In this document: positions 11,496 through 22,141 of the stretch, piece by piece
How positions within the stretch are numbered: the first letter of the stretch is position 1
Layout: the number at the start of each line of letters is the position of its first letter
Source: Siphonodentalium dalli
Taxonomy: Eukaryota; Mollusca; Scaphopoda; Gadilida; Siphonodentaliidae
NCBI GenBank assembly: GCA_032622095.1
Contig: CP136062.1
Span: 36,024,918 to 36,088,917, forward strand
Length of the DNA stretch: 64,000 nucleotides
Reading direction: 5' to 3'
Position numbers and translations under genes: made by a program
Notes under the pieces: generated by a model
Database searches by the model: none
Told to the model about the DNA's origin: nothing
What the model saw: the letters and a program-made list of their open reading frames with translations, nothing else

Positions 11496-11845
11496 GAGCT
11501 CCGCAGTCCAGTGGTCAGCGTGTTGAACTTGTGTTTTCACACAATAGTGGCTTGGCCGCTTTGAGCGATGTGCAATTGTAGGATTGTACACTGTTTGAAT
11601 CTCGCACCAAGTTGTGAACCCTGCGCAAGATCGCTCGTATTGACTCTGCGTTACACCACCTATGTGTTATACGTGTGCAGTGAAATCTATTGTCAGTATA
11701 CTATCCACATGGTACCACGGCTGTAACACCCTCCCATGTTCCCGGGGAGCAGTAGATGGTTACTGAGTGTTTAGACTCATCAGGGTAATAAATATAATAA
11801 TCTTTTATAACTTTACAAATTTACAAATTATTATTATTAATATGT
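11496..11845 (+). mobile_element. tRNA-derived SINE-like element
   Basis: The 5' part resembles a tRNA gene internal promoter: an A-box-like AGTCCAGTGGTCAGCGTG at about 11505-11522 and a B-box-like GTTTGAATC near 11593-11601. A non-tRNA body follows with CCCGGGGAGCAGTAGATGG and GTTTAGACTCATCAGGG. The 3' end is an AATAAATATAATAATC-type AT tail. The A-B spacing is longer than in most tRNAs, so the assignment to a SINE is moderate. Confidence 0.5.
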
Positions 11846-11854
11846 ATTTACAGA

Positions 11855-14800
11855 CGGTAAGTCATGGTCGGTCCAAATGGTTTAATCTCTACGGTACGTC
11901 ATTATTAGTTCCAATGGTTTAATATATACGTTACGTCATGATTAGTCCAATTGGTTTAATATCTACGGTACGTCGTGTTTGGTCAAATTGGTTTAATATC
12001 CACGGCACGTCATGTTTGGTCCAATTGGTTTAATATCTACGGCACATCATGCTTGGTCCCATTGGTTTAATATCTACGGCACATCATGCTTGGTCCCATT
12101 GGTTTAATATCTACGGCACGTCATGTTTGGTCCAATTGGTTTAATATCTACGGCACGTCATGATTAGTCCAATTGGTTTAATATCTACGGCACGTCATGT
12201 TTGGTCCAATTGGTTTAATATCTACGGCACGTCATGCTTGGTCCCATTGGTTTAATATCTACGGCACATCATGCTTGGTCCCATTGGTTTAATATCTACG
12301 GCACGTCATGTTTGGTCCAATTGGTTTAATATCTACGGCACGTCATGCTTGGTCCCATTGGTTTAATATCTACGGCACGTCATGCTTGGTCCCATTGGTT
12401 TAATATCTACGGCACATCATGCTTGGTCCCATTGGTTTAATATCTACGGCACGTCATGCTTGGTCCCATTGGTTTAATATCTACGGCACATCATGCTTGG
12501 TCCCATTGGTTTAATATCTACGGCACGTCATGTTTGGTCCAATTGGTTTAATATCTACGGCACATCATGCTTGGTCCCATTGGTTTAATATCTACGGCAC
12601 GTCATGTTTGGTCCAATTGGTTTAATATCTACGGCACGTCATGATTAGTCCAATTGGTTTAATATCTACGGCACGTCATGTTTGGTCCAATTGGTTTAAT
12701 ATCTACGGCACGTCATGCTTGGTCCCATTGGTTTAATATCTACGGCACGTCATGCTTGGTCCCATTGGTTTAATATCTACGGCACGTCATGCTTGGTCCC
12801 ATTGGTTTAATATCTACGGCACGTCATGTTTGGTCCAATTGGTTTAATATCTACGGCACGTCATGCTTGGTCCCATTGGTTTAATATCTACGGCACATCA
12901 TGCTTGGTCCCATTGGTTTAATATCTACGGCACGTCATGTTTGGTCCAATTGGTTTAATATCTACGGCACGTCATGCTTGGTCCCATTGGTTTAATATCT
13001 ACGGCACATCATGCTTGGTCCCATTGGTTTAATATCTACGGCACGTCATGTTTGGTCCAATTGGTTTAATATCTACGGCACATCATGTTTGGTCCAATTG
13101 GTTTAATATCTACGGCACGTCATGTTTGGTCCAATTGGTTTAATATATACGGCACGTCATGTTTGGTCCAATTGGTTTAATATCTACGGCACGTCATGTT
13201 TGGTCCAATTGGTTTAATATCTACGGCACGTCATGTTTGGTCCAATTGGTTTAATATCTACGGCACGTCATGCTTGGTCCCATTGGTTTAATATCTACGG
13301 CACGCTCATGTTTTGTCCAATTGGTTTAATATCTACGGCACATCATGTTTGGTCCAATTGGTTTAATATCTACGGCAGGTCATGTTTGGTCCAATTGGTT
13401 TAATATCTACGGCACGTCATTTTGGTCCCATTGGTTTAATATCTACGGCACGTCATGTTTGGTCCAATTGGTTTAATATCTACGGCACGTCATGTTTGGT
13501 CCAATTGGTTTAATATCTACGGCACGTCATGTTTGGTCCCATTGGTTTAATATCTAAGGCACGTCATGTTTGGTCACATTGGTTTAATATCTACGGTACG
13601 TCATGTTAGGTCCAATTGGTTTAATATCTACGGCACTTCATGTTTGGTCCCATTGGTTTAATATCTACGGTACGTCATGTTTGGTCCAATTGGTTTAATA
13701 TCTACGGCACTTCATGTTTGGTCCCATTGGTTTAAAATCTACAGCACGTCATGTTAGGTCCCATTGGTTTAATATCTACGGTACGTCATGTTTGGTCCAA
13801 TTGGTTTAATATCTACGGCACTTCATGTTTGGTCCCATTGGTTTAATATCTACGGTACGTCATGTTTGGTCCCATTGGTTTAATATCTACGGTACGTCAT
13901 GTTTGGTCCAATTGGTTTAATATCTACGGCACTTCATGTTTGGTCCCATTGGTTTAATATCTACGGCACGTCATGTTTGGTCCCATTGGTTTAATATCTA
14001 CGGTACGTCATGTTTGGTCCAATTGGTTTAATATCTACGGCACTTCATGGTTGGTCCAATTGGTTTAATATATACGGCACGTCATGTTTGGTCCCATTGG
14101 TTTAATATCTACGGTACGTCATGTTTTGTCCAACTGGTTTAATATCTACGGTACGTCATGTTTGGTCCAATTGGTTTAATATCTACGGCACTTCATGTTT
14201 GGTCCAATTGGTTTAATATCTACGGCACTTCATGTTTGGTCCAACTGGTTTAATATATACGGCACGTCATGTTTGGTCCAATTGGTTTAATATCTAAGGC
14301 ACGTCATGTTTGGTCCAATTGGTTTAATATCTACGGTACGTCATGTTTGGTCCAATTGGTTTAATATCTACGGCACTTCATGTTTGGTCCCATTGGTTTA
14401 ATATCTACGGCACGTCATGTTTGGTCCCATTGGTTTAATATCTACGGTACGTCATGTTTGGTCCAATTGGTTTAATATCTACGGCACTTCATGGTTGGTC
14501 CAATTGGTTTAATATATACGGCACGTCATGTTTGGTCCCATTGGTTTAATATCTACGGTACGTCATGTTTGGTCCAACTGGTTTAATATCTACGGTACGT
14601 CATGTTTGGTCCAATTGGTTTAATATCTACGGCACTTCATGTTTGGTCCAATTGGTTTAATATCTACGGCACTTCATGTTTGGTCCAACTGGTTTAATAT
14701 ATACGGCACGTCATGTTTGGTCCAATTGGTTTAATATCTAAGGCACGTCATGTTTGGTCCAATTGGTTTAATATCTACGACACGTCATGTTCGGTCCCAT

Positions 14801-15127
14801 TGGTTTAATATCTACGGCACGTCATGTTTGGTCCCATTGGTTTAATATCTACGGTACGTCATGTTTGGTCCAACTGGTTTAATATTTACGGTACGTCATG
14901 TTTGGTCCAATTGATTTAATATCTACGGCACTTCATGTTGGTCCAATTGGTTTAATATCTACGGCACGTCATGTTTGGTCCAACTGGTTTAATATATACG
15001 GCACGTCATGTTTGGTCCAATTGGTTTAATATCTAAGGCACGTCATGTTTGGTCCAATTGGTTTAATATCTACGGCACGTCATGTTTGGTCAAATTGGTT
15101 TAATAGCTACGGTACGTCATGTTTGGT
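11855..15127. repeat. 37-bp minisatellite, about 88 copies (intron 2)
   Basis: The unit is TTTGGTCCAATTGGTTTAAT followed by ATCTACGGCACGTCATG. Variants alternate at a few positions (TTTGGTCCAATTGG versus CTTGGTCCCATTGG; GGCACGTCA, GGCACATCA, GGTACGTCA, GGCACTTCA) and occur in recurring higher-order combinations. Each unit contains an inverted CCAAT box (ATTGG) and many contain ACGTCA, a cyclic-AMP-response-element half site (TGACGT on the other strand). Since 37 is not a multiple of three, the array has no continuous coding frame. Confidence 0.95.
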
Positions 15128-15355
15128 CCCATTGGTTTACACAACTCAAGTTATATACATCAAGAATTTTTGTGCTAACCTCTGTGAGTCATGATTGGTC
15201 CCACGTGTTTATTGGGTTCCGCTGGTTTACTACCCACAGTATATTATGTTTGGTCCAATTTGTTTACTACCGACGTTGCTTCATGTTTGGTTCCATGTGT
15301 TTACTACCAAATGTGCTTCATGTTTTTTCCCATGTGTTTACTGTACCCATGGTTC
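15128..15355. repeat. Diverged interruption in the 37-bp array, copy A
   Basis: This block (AACTCAAGTTATATACATCA at 15143, then diverged TTGGTCCCACGTGTTTATTG-like units) recurs almost unchanged about 682 bp further on (15825). It is made of older, diverged array units, and marks a duplicated higher-order segment. Confidence 0.75.
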
Positions 15356-15820
15356 GTCATGTTTGGTCCAATTGGTTTAATATATACGGCACTTCATGTT
15401 TGGTCCCATTGGTTTAATATCTACGGTACGTCATGTTTGGTCCCATTGGTTTAATATCTACGGTACGTCATGTTTGGTCCAATTGGTTAAATATCTACGG
15501 CACTTCATGTTTGGTCCCATTGGTTTAATATCTACGGCACGTCATGTTTGGTCCCATTGGTTTAATATCTACGGTACGTCATGTTTGGTCCAATTGGTTT
15601 AATATCTACGGCACTTCATGGTTGGTCCCATTGGTTTAATATCTACGGCACGTCATGTTTGGTCCCATTGGTTTAATATCTACGGTACGTCATGTTTGGT
15701 CCAATTCGTTTAATATCTAAGGCACGTCATGTTTGGTCCAATTGGTTTAATATCTACGGCACGTCATGTTTGGTCCAATTGGTTTAATAGCTACGGTACG
15801 TCATGTTTGGTCCCATTGGT
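15356..15820. repeat. Second block of the 37-bp minisatellite, about 12-13 copies
   Basis: Same unit and same variant set as 11855-15127, lying between the two copies of the diverged interruption. Confidence 0.93.
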
Positions 15821-16036
15821 TTATAACTCAAGTTATATACGTCAAGAATTTTTGTGCTAACCTCTGTGAGTCATGATTGGTCCCACGTGTTTATTGGGTT
15901 CCGCTGGTTTACTACCCACAGTATATTATGTTTTGTCCAATTTGTTTACTACCGACGGTGCTTCATGTTTGGTTCCATGTGTTTACTACCAAATGTGCTT
16001 CATGTTTTTTCCCATGTGTTTACTGTACCCATGGTT
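15821..16036. repeat. Diverged interruption in the 37-bp array, copy B
   Basis: Near-identical partner of 15128-15355, offset by about 682 bp. Confidence 0.75.
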
Positions 16037-16299
16037 TGTTTGTTGGTTGATTGGGGTTTATCGTCGTTTCAGCCGCTAGGCCATATCACGACGTTATAAA
16101 TTTTGCGCTGGAAGAAAGACCACGCATAATCACAATACCGTTTATATATAGCACCGACGACCCCCGGAAAGCAACTAACCAACTTTATATTTTATCCCAC
16201 TCATATCAATATCTTTAAAAAAAAAATTATGTTTTAACCAAGTGCATGTATTGTGTCCTTTGTTCCTCATGTGTATGTATGTATTTATTTGTTTAGACC

Positions 16300-16485
16300 C
16301 GAATACAAAATATTAAAAAAAAAATTAAAAAAACAACAAAAATTTACCTGATACACGAATCGGATTTCCATCCCGTTGCATTGATCACGAATCCGCGCTT
16401 GACGGGGCTTCGAACCATCTTCGTCAGAGCTGGACGGCCTTTGGCAGCGTAATGCACTGATCACTCTGCCGACTTGAACATCGCC
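16300..16485 (-). mobile_element. tRNA-derived SINE-like element, antisense to the gene
   Basis: Read on the minus strand, GTCGGCAGAGTGATCAGTGC (about 16454-16473) resembles a tRNA A box, and GGTTCGAAGCC (16406-16416) is a near-perfect B box (GGTTCGANNCC). The 3' side ends in an A/T homopolymer-rich tail (about 16300-16350). Two array-like units at 16497-16562 lie on its far side, so it appears to have inserted into the edge of the 37-bp array. Confidence 0.6.
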
Positions 16486-16496
16486 CTTTACCCAGG

Positions 16497-16562
16497 GTGC
16501 GTCATGTTTGGTCCAATTGGTTTACGACTAAAGGTACGTCATGTTTGGTCCAATTGATTTAT
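16497..16562. repeat. Two outlying copies of the 37-bp repeat
   Basis: GTCATGTTTGGTCCAATTGG appears twice with diverged remainders, showing that the array once extended past the SINE. Confidence 0.8.
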
Positions 16563-17044
16563 GACATACTCATTCTCACCTGAGTATGTCACCCATTATT
16601 GATGCGCGGGAGTCGGGTTATTTAGTACCGTATGCAGACGTGATTGATATTCCCATACTAACTCAAACTCCCACTCATTATGATCAGATTAGTTATGAAA
16701 ATAGCCTAACGGAAATCTGTGTGAAATCTGGATATGTTATTCAGTATTGTCGTGAATGGTACGCATTATTCACCAGTCTCCGTTAGCTCATATTTAGAAT
16801 TCATGGCTGACACCTTACAGTTTACTACACAGGTATATACGTTCAGTTGCTGTCTGAACAAAAACATACATGTACATATCTCAAAAACTATATACGAGTG
16901 TACGTATCTGTTTATTGTTTTGTCTAATGCGTCTACTTACCTGGCTTACCATAATAACGAGCCGGTCCTATTGTTTTCTGACATATCCATCTAGGCAGGA
17001 TATAAAGGAGGAATGCTATGACATATTCTGTTCAAATTTTGCAG
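16563..17044. other. End of intron 2 with splice acceptor
   Basis: No gene recognised; the short open frames carry no motif. The intron ends CTGTTCAAATTTTGCAG with AG at 17043-17044. Confidence 0.5.
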
Positions 17045-17212
17045 TAAATGGTGGCTGGTCAAATTGGATAGTAACTAAGTGCAGTGTTCAGTGCGGTGAT
17101 GGCATAGCAATGCTGAAACGGAACTGCACGAACCCACCACCACAGAACGGCGGCTCCGAATGCCAGGGTCCACATGAGGAAGTCACTGAATGTTCCCAAA
17201 CAAATTGTCCCG
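17045..17212 (+). CDS. TSP1-lectin gene exon 3: third TSP1 module
   Basis: A 168-nt, phase 1-1 exon encoding one TSP1 module (about residues 132-187). It shows GGWSNW, KCSVQCGDG, LKRNC, GGSEC, TEC and TNC, with all six cysteines. The residue before the second cysteine is Q, so unlike modules 1 and 2 the O-fucosylation pattern C-x-x-S/T-C is lost. An NCT sequon is present. Acceptor TTTTGCAG|TA and donor CCC G|GTAAGA. Its central part (NCTNPPPQNGGSECQGP) is closest to modules 2 and 4, suggesting these arose by duplication. Confidence 0.88.
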
Positions 17213-17811
17213 GTAAGAGGAATAAACACACTCTAAAAGTACTTGAATATGGTTCCGTGTCATGTCCACTTCACGGTGTGCATTTTTTCAACTTGCCGAA
17301 TTTCAACACAAAAATGGTGGCGTATTTCAAAGTAATTTTATTATTTCCACACGTTTCCAGTCATATATCACACGTATCGATATAACTGGATCGTAGATAC
17401 CTTTTTGTTATAATTTCCATAATGCTTTATTCTCTCATCCAAGTTAATACATGTATAACATAAGGATATTGAGATATAGAATTATATAAACAATAGATAT
17501 ATAGAAATATTATACAATAGATATGTACATATGGTTCCGGTCGATGGTATGTTGAAATTCGATGAATGTATTCCGAGTTTTATTCTGACATCGCTACTAT
17601 AGCTTATTTTCGCCAAGAGTAATGACGGCGCAATCTCGTGTGAAACCTTGTTGGTTGGAGTAAACTATTTAATCGCAACGCTGACATAAAAGGTTGATGT
17701 CTTCACAGTCACACGTGTGTTTATATTTAGGTACAAATAATAGGTTACTACATGTAGGTCGTCAATTTTAGTATTTATACCATCGATGATTGCCATATCG
17801 TTCACTAGTGA
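17213..17811. other. Intron 3, 5' part
   Basis: AT-rich intronic sequence with no recognisable gene or repeat array. Confidence 0.4.
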
Positions 17812-19320
17812 CTATCGCATAACAGATTCCGGGAACCATACATATATACTAATATACCTACATAAAAGCCAAGTATTAATACATAGAACATCATTAACAT
17901 TATTATCATCAATACATAACAAATCATCATTCATTGGTACATTATTTCCATAGTCATTATGATTATCATGCATATATACATCATAGTCAGCATCATAACC
18001 ACTATTTCGTGTATATAACTCGTTGCATTCACTATAAGTATGAATAATCTGAGTCACATCGGAACGCGTTCTGTATCTATGGTTTTCAACTCCCAAATCT
18101 AATAAAATTTTAATAGTATCGCACAAGATTTCGGACACGTTGCTGAATTCGCGTGGCGGGCTTTTCGCTAATTTGTTGACACCATTACAGTCAACATACC
18201 CGTATTTGGGCCTACACGCGGGTGATTCTGGGAAGTTTGCAGCACATGGGTAATTATTAGTTGTGTTGATTAGTTTTGATTGACACGAATGAGGGCCATA
18301 TATGGGCATAACTTGTGACGAAACGTATGTCTCGCGAGCTGATTGGCTGATTCTGGATGTCGTTGACTCTGAGTTAGAGGGTACCCATTCATGCGACACG
18401 TGATTGTTACCCTCAGATTGGTCACGTGTGTGTTTTCCGTTATCTAGGTTTTCGCAAACGGGAGAAGGTGTACAATTTTTAAAATGGTTACATTCATAAT
18501 AGAAAAAATCACTGCCATTGGTAGGACTACCATATGCTGGTAAGCATTGTGACGAAGCGTGCGTATTGTGAACTGATTGGCATATTTATGGTGTCATATT
18601 TGTTTCTGAATGAACCGATCGCGGATCAATATTACTGGTCACGTGATTAGTACGTGCTTGTGGGGAATCCCCAAAGCTTTGGTTTGTACAGAAAACATTG
18701 TTGTTATAAACAAGATCATTCGCGTCTCTGTATGAGTCGTTAAATGCATTATTAGACGAAGGCTGATGAATCATAATGTTATCAGAAATATCACACAAAT
18801 CACCACTCCCAAAACTTGCATCTGAGTCGAATTCTACAAGGCCGAATAAGATTCTTCTGGTTTCGTCTAAAATATCTGACACTTTTGTCGGGTGGCCTTT
18901 GTTACAGTTGATCTGGTTTTGATTACATGATTGTTGGTCACGGGAAATTAAGCAATGCTCAGGTACTCGTGAGCTGCTATCAACTGGTTGGCTAATATGG
19001 GGCGCTATTGTGCTCGATTGATGATCGTAACAGTATTCCTGTGACACGTGATTATTACTATTTTGTTGGCCGGTTGTAAACAGTTCATCAGTCATGTAAC
19101 TTTTGTTGTTAGCACAATTGAGTCGATCAGACGGGAGTTCCCCGAAGTTTGGGTTTTTCCAATTAGGCTTACAATGGTTTACACAATCTGTTGACATTTG
19201 GGTGACAGGTTTTTTCTGCTGTAACGAGCTCGATCTCAGTATTTGGGGGGTGATTGGTGACATATTTACATGGATATGGATATGTATAATAATGACATAA
19301 ACAATAATAGTTGCATACAT
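17812..19320 (-). pseudogene. Broken ORF with internal protein repeats, next to the SGNH ORF
   Basis: On the minus strand one frame runs from ATG at 19320 to the stop at 17812 with a single in-frame TAA at 18588-18586. I do not recognise a family. The protein is rich in N, S, H and C, and consists partly of diverged repeats: motifs of the form NNHVS(Q/H)E, then IS-Q plus SSRV-P or SSQVMP-YG, then a conserved helix VSDILDETRRILFGL / VSEILCDTIKILLDLG, appear two to three times. The N-terminus has a hydrophobic stretch (ATIIVYVIIIHIHIHV). It starts only 14 nt after the SGNH ORF stop, so the two may belong to one element. The single premature stop with otherwise intact frame suggests recent decay, or a gene that relies on readthrough; the first is likelier. 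It is antisense inside intron 3 of the lectin gene. Confidence 0.5.
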
Positions 19321-19333
19321 CTGTGTCTTTGGT

Positions 19334-19921
19334 TCATGTGGTTTTCACATTCTTATTCTGCTCGGATGGTGGTGTGAAATGGTCTGACCCCCTTTTCACA
19401 GTCTGTGGCACATCATTGTTCTCGGATTTAGAATCGAAGATGTCCGGAACAAGGGATTCCAATACACTGGAGAGTCTTTCCACTCCCTTAGAATTAAAGT
19501 GAACGCCATCGGCTTCGTCTTTAAATAGTGACTTTACTAGGTTTCCGTCTTTGATGAACACGCAGTCGATGTCAATAAAGAAATACTTATTCGTATTTTC
19601 ACAGTGTGTGTTCATGTAATCGTTGATCACACTTGCTGCAGTGTTATAGTTATGGTTCTTGCCACCTGGCAATTTCCTAGGAGGAATACCACAAATATTT
19701 ATTTCAGCGTTTGGGAATGCATTCATGAGTTTATCTTGTGCCTTGTTGAACCAAAATGTGATCCTCTTTGTGTCAGCTCTGTGATGGGTTATATCGTTCG
19801 TTCCCAAGTGAAGGATGACTGTTTTTATTTTGTCGGATTTCACGTCACTGAACGCTTTGGCTTTACCAATGAGCTTATCGATCTGCTCATAAGACGCACC
19901 GGACTGTGATACAACACGAGA
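19334..19921 (-). pseudogene. SGNH/GDSL-hydrolase-like domain of a retroelement
   Basis: On the minus strand the protein contains ILHLGTNDITHH (SGNH block III, G-x-N-D) and DEADGVHFNSKGVERL (block V, D-x-x-H), the hallmarks of SGNH/GDSL esterases. Upstream in the same frame YSRVVSQSGASYEQIDKLIG resembles the segment after block I, but the block I GDS serine motif is not visible. A frame change joins it to the preceding zinc-knuckle ORF near 19.92 kb. Without the nucleophile the domain as it stands should be catalytically dead. Esterase domains of this kind are known in ORF1 proteins of CR1/L2-type LINEs, often beside zinc knuckles. Other hosts of zinc-knuckle plus SGNH proteins cannot be excluded. 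Confidence 0.6.
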
Positions 19922-20394
19922 ATAACGGGTGTGGCTTTCAGCTGTCCATTGTTGTCATCCACTGTCGTATTAGTTTTATCTTGGCGAGTGGCAACGGATT
20001 TGAAGCTAATCTGTGGTGGGCGTTGCTGGTAACCATTCCCGCTGTAAAACTGTTCGTAAAGGTAGTTTGACGGTAATGGGTTGTCGCTGCCTGGAGGGCG
20101 TGGCTGATACTGACCATAATTTGGTGGCGGGAAGTAATCCGAATTTGGTGGGCGTGGTCGGTATTGTCCTTGGGTGTCGTTTCCACTGCGTAGCGGGCAC
20201 GTGACTGACTTGTGGCCAGAGATCCGACAGACCCTGCACCTAACGGGTTCTCTACAATCGCGTGAGTAGTGGTCACCTTTGGCTAGACAATTGCCGCAAA
20301 ATCTGTTGGCGAGTCGACTCGCCTCACATATATCACCGGACATGTGTGATTGAGAACAATGAGTGCAGTCGATTTTATGATAACTGTGTCGCAT
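19840..20394 (-). pseudogene. CCHC zinc-knuckle (Gag/ORF1-like) protein fragment
   Basis: ATG at 20394-20392 (an in-frame stop lies at 20487-20485). The protein has cysteine-histidine clusters: CTHCSQSHMSGDIC, CGNCLAKGDHYSRDC and CRVCRISGHKSVTC; the last fits the CX2CX4HX4C retroviral-type knuckle exactly, the others are variants. A proline-, tyrosine- and glycine-rich linker with repeated Y-x-PRPP follows, then TRQDKTNTTVDDNNGQLKAT, after which the frame is lost relative to the SGNH block. The order knuckles-linker-esterase fits a nucleic-acid-binding ORF1-type protein of a non-LTR retroelement. No reverse transcriptase is visible next to it, so the element is truncated or is a domesticated/gene-derived copy. 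Confidence 0.6.
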
Positions 20395-20961
20395 AAAGTA
20401 CACATCTACATAATTGCTATTCGAATACGAGTAAAACGTGTCATTAGACAGGTTCAGCCTATACAAATACTGTTGCAACAAACGTTACAAGTTACCCGTA
20501 CATCTGGCTATTATTTTATTTTATCGACGTCACCGTGAGAGTTTTCGCATCTTTTATTGTTGGGTGGCGTTAACCATGCTTACGCTAATCGGCATCAAAG
20601 ACATACAAGTAAATTTGAGCGTTTACTTGTGCTTCAAAAAACTACCGTTGTGAACATTCCGTAGCAATACTTCATATGAATCACTGCCAGTTTACCGAAA
20701 TGTAACTTAAAGTTGTGATGAAGTGTGCTTCGAGCAAGCAGAGCTTTCATTTCGAAAGTTGTAAGTTCTGTAAATTGTGCCCGATCCCTCTGTATCACCT
20801 GTGTATCGTTTACGATACATAAAAAACTCTTAACGTAACTTGTTGATTTTGTTTTCTTGTATTTATATAGCTGCAATGTCAGCGTATTTTTTAATTTGTG
20901 TATAAGTCAACATTTTTTAGGAGGAGGGATATGATAAGTTTCATGACTTGTGTTCCGATCC
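20395..20961. other. Intron 3 sequence between retroelement ORFs and a MITE
   Basis: No gene or array recognised. It may include the 5' region of the retroelement-like ORFs. Confidence 0.3.
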
Positions 20962-21303
20962 CTTAATTACGCTGAAGGGGTCACTCTCACCAAAAAAAGT
21001 GCTGAAGGGTACACATGATTTTAAAATGTGCTGAAGGGTACACAGGGTTTGTGATCGCCACTAACATTGTTACTTAAACTGTGTTTCTGAAAGTCTGGTG
21101 TCCATTAGCAGTTTGTTTTCAGTTCATTTTAATGTTCATTGGAACGTAAACAATTATTCTCTAACAGAAATCATGGCAGATACGAAAACTAAACGTCATT
21201 TAGAACGACATTTCAAACCCTGTGTACCCTTCAGCACATTTTCAAATCCTGTGTACCCTTCAGCACTTTTGTTTGGTGAGAGTGACCCCTTCAGCCTTAA
21301 TTA
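20962..21303. mobile_element. MITE with ~90-bp inverted arms and likely 8-bp target duplication
   Basis: The body 20970-21295 has arms GCTGAAGGGGTCACTCTCAC... and its reverse complement, each carrying two copies of TGCTGAAGGGTACACA-type sequence separated by TTTTAAAATG/TTTCAAAT. The octamer CTTAATTA lies at both borders (20962-20969 and 21296-21303). An 8-bp target duplication is characteristic of hAT-family insertion. One extra C at the left end spoils perfect symmetry. No coding sequence for a transposase. Confidence 0.72.
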
Positions 21304-21679
21304 CCCCCTCGAAAACTCTGACTTCGAGTAGTAATGATGGTTGACAAAACGTACTTAAACTAAACTACCAATTTGTAAACACATGCGTACAGTCGACGAG
21401 ACAATCCGGTCAGGTTTTATTATGCATTTAAACAGTAATATGTTACTGGTATTATATTGACAGTACTCCCCAGGCATGAAATAATGATCTTTTCTATGTG
21501 AAAATACAAACCTGTCAAAATCTCGTTCGTTTATATACATGTATACCACATTATTTGTGGAGTTGCGAGAAAGTTCACGAGGAAGATACGGTATAGCTGT
21601 ATATAGATTGTATGGGTGGGTATTAAAGCTCGTACAAGTTATAACATATACGCACGGTTCTAATTCATTGTATCATCTT
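21304..21679. other. Intron 3 sequence before a decayed exon
   Basis: Nothing recognisable. The last bases, TTGTATCATCTTG, align with the intron end before exon 4 (GTCTATCATTTAG). Confidence 0.4.
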
Positions 21680-21833
21680 GTCGACGGAGGGTGGACCCAA
21701 GGGGTGCCATGGAAGTCAGAGCATTGTTACGCAGAGGTATACGTAGCGTACTTATTTAATGTTGGCTATATTATGCCGCGACGTCGTGTCTCATGCACTG
21801 GAAACTAACGACACCGCTGTGGAATGTTTCAAG
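21680..21833 (+). pseudogene. Decayed TSP1 exon, relic duplicate of exon 4
   Basis: The frame reads VDGGWTQGVPWKSEHC..., then MPRRRVSCTGN followed by a stop; shifted by about two bases it continues NDTAVECFKV up to CAAG|GT. This matches the start (VDGSWAIWTESC), middle (RSRTC) and end (CAAG|GTC) of exon 4. The flanking intron also matches (TATCATCTTG here, TATCATTTAG before exon 4), but the acceptor AG has become TG. Lost acceptor, frameshift and stop make it a dead exon; it should be skipped in mRNA. Confidence 0.68.
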
Positions 21834-22141
21834 GTCTTCGTTTCGAAATAGAACATAGCTGTCCTACTACTGGAGATTATTTATCCGCCTAGTCACAGAT
21901 ATTCATTATAGTTTGCTTCTTATTGACGGGGAACCAGGTTTTATGTATTTAGTTTCAATATAAACGGCCGCAACACGTGGACAAATACGCGAAACACCTG
22001 TACGCTGCATGCGGCTGCAAATTAACGTTTTGTGTTGGCCCTGATGACAATATTGCCCCACGGGACAACGAGTCCATTTATTTTGTGAACAATACAATTT
22101 GGAAACAATACTTCACATGTACATACTTGTCTATCATTTAG
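21834..22141. other. Intron 3, last part, with acceptor
   Basis: No gene seen. It ends CTTGTCTATCATTTAG with AG at 22140-22141. Confidence 0.5.

Noticed and set aside
11855-15127. CRISPR-like regular direct repeats
   Set aside because: Repeats are directly adjacent with no unique spacers, and the locus is a eukaryotic intron; this is a minisatellite.
17046-17385. Reading through past the exon 3 donor as a longer ORF
   Set aside because: The frame stays open beyond 17212, but the sequence after CCC G|GTAAGA loses all TSP1 features, and the donor phase matches the next exon.
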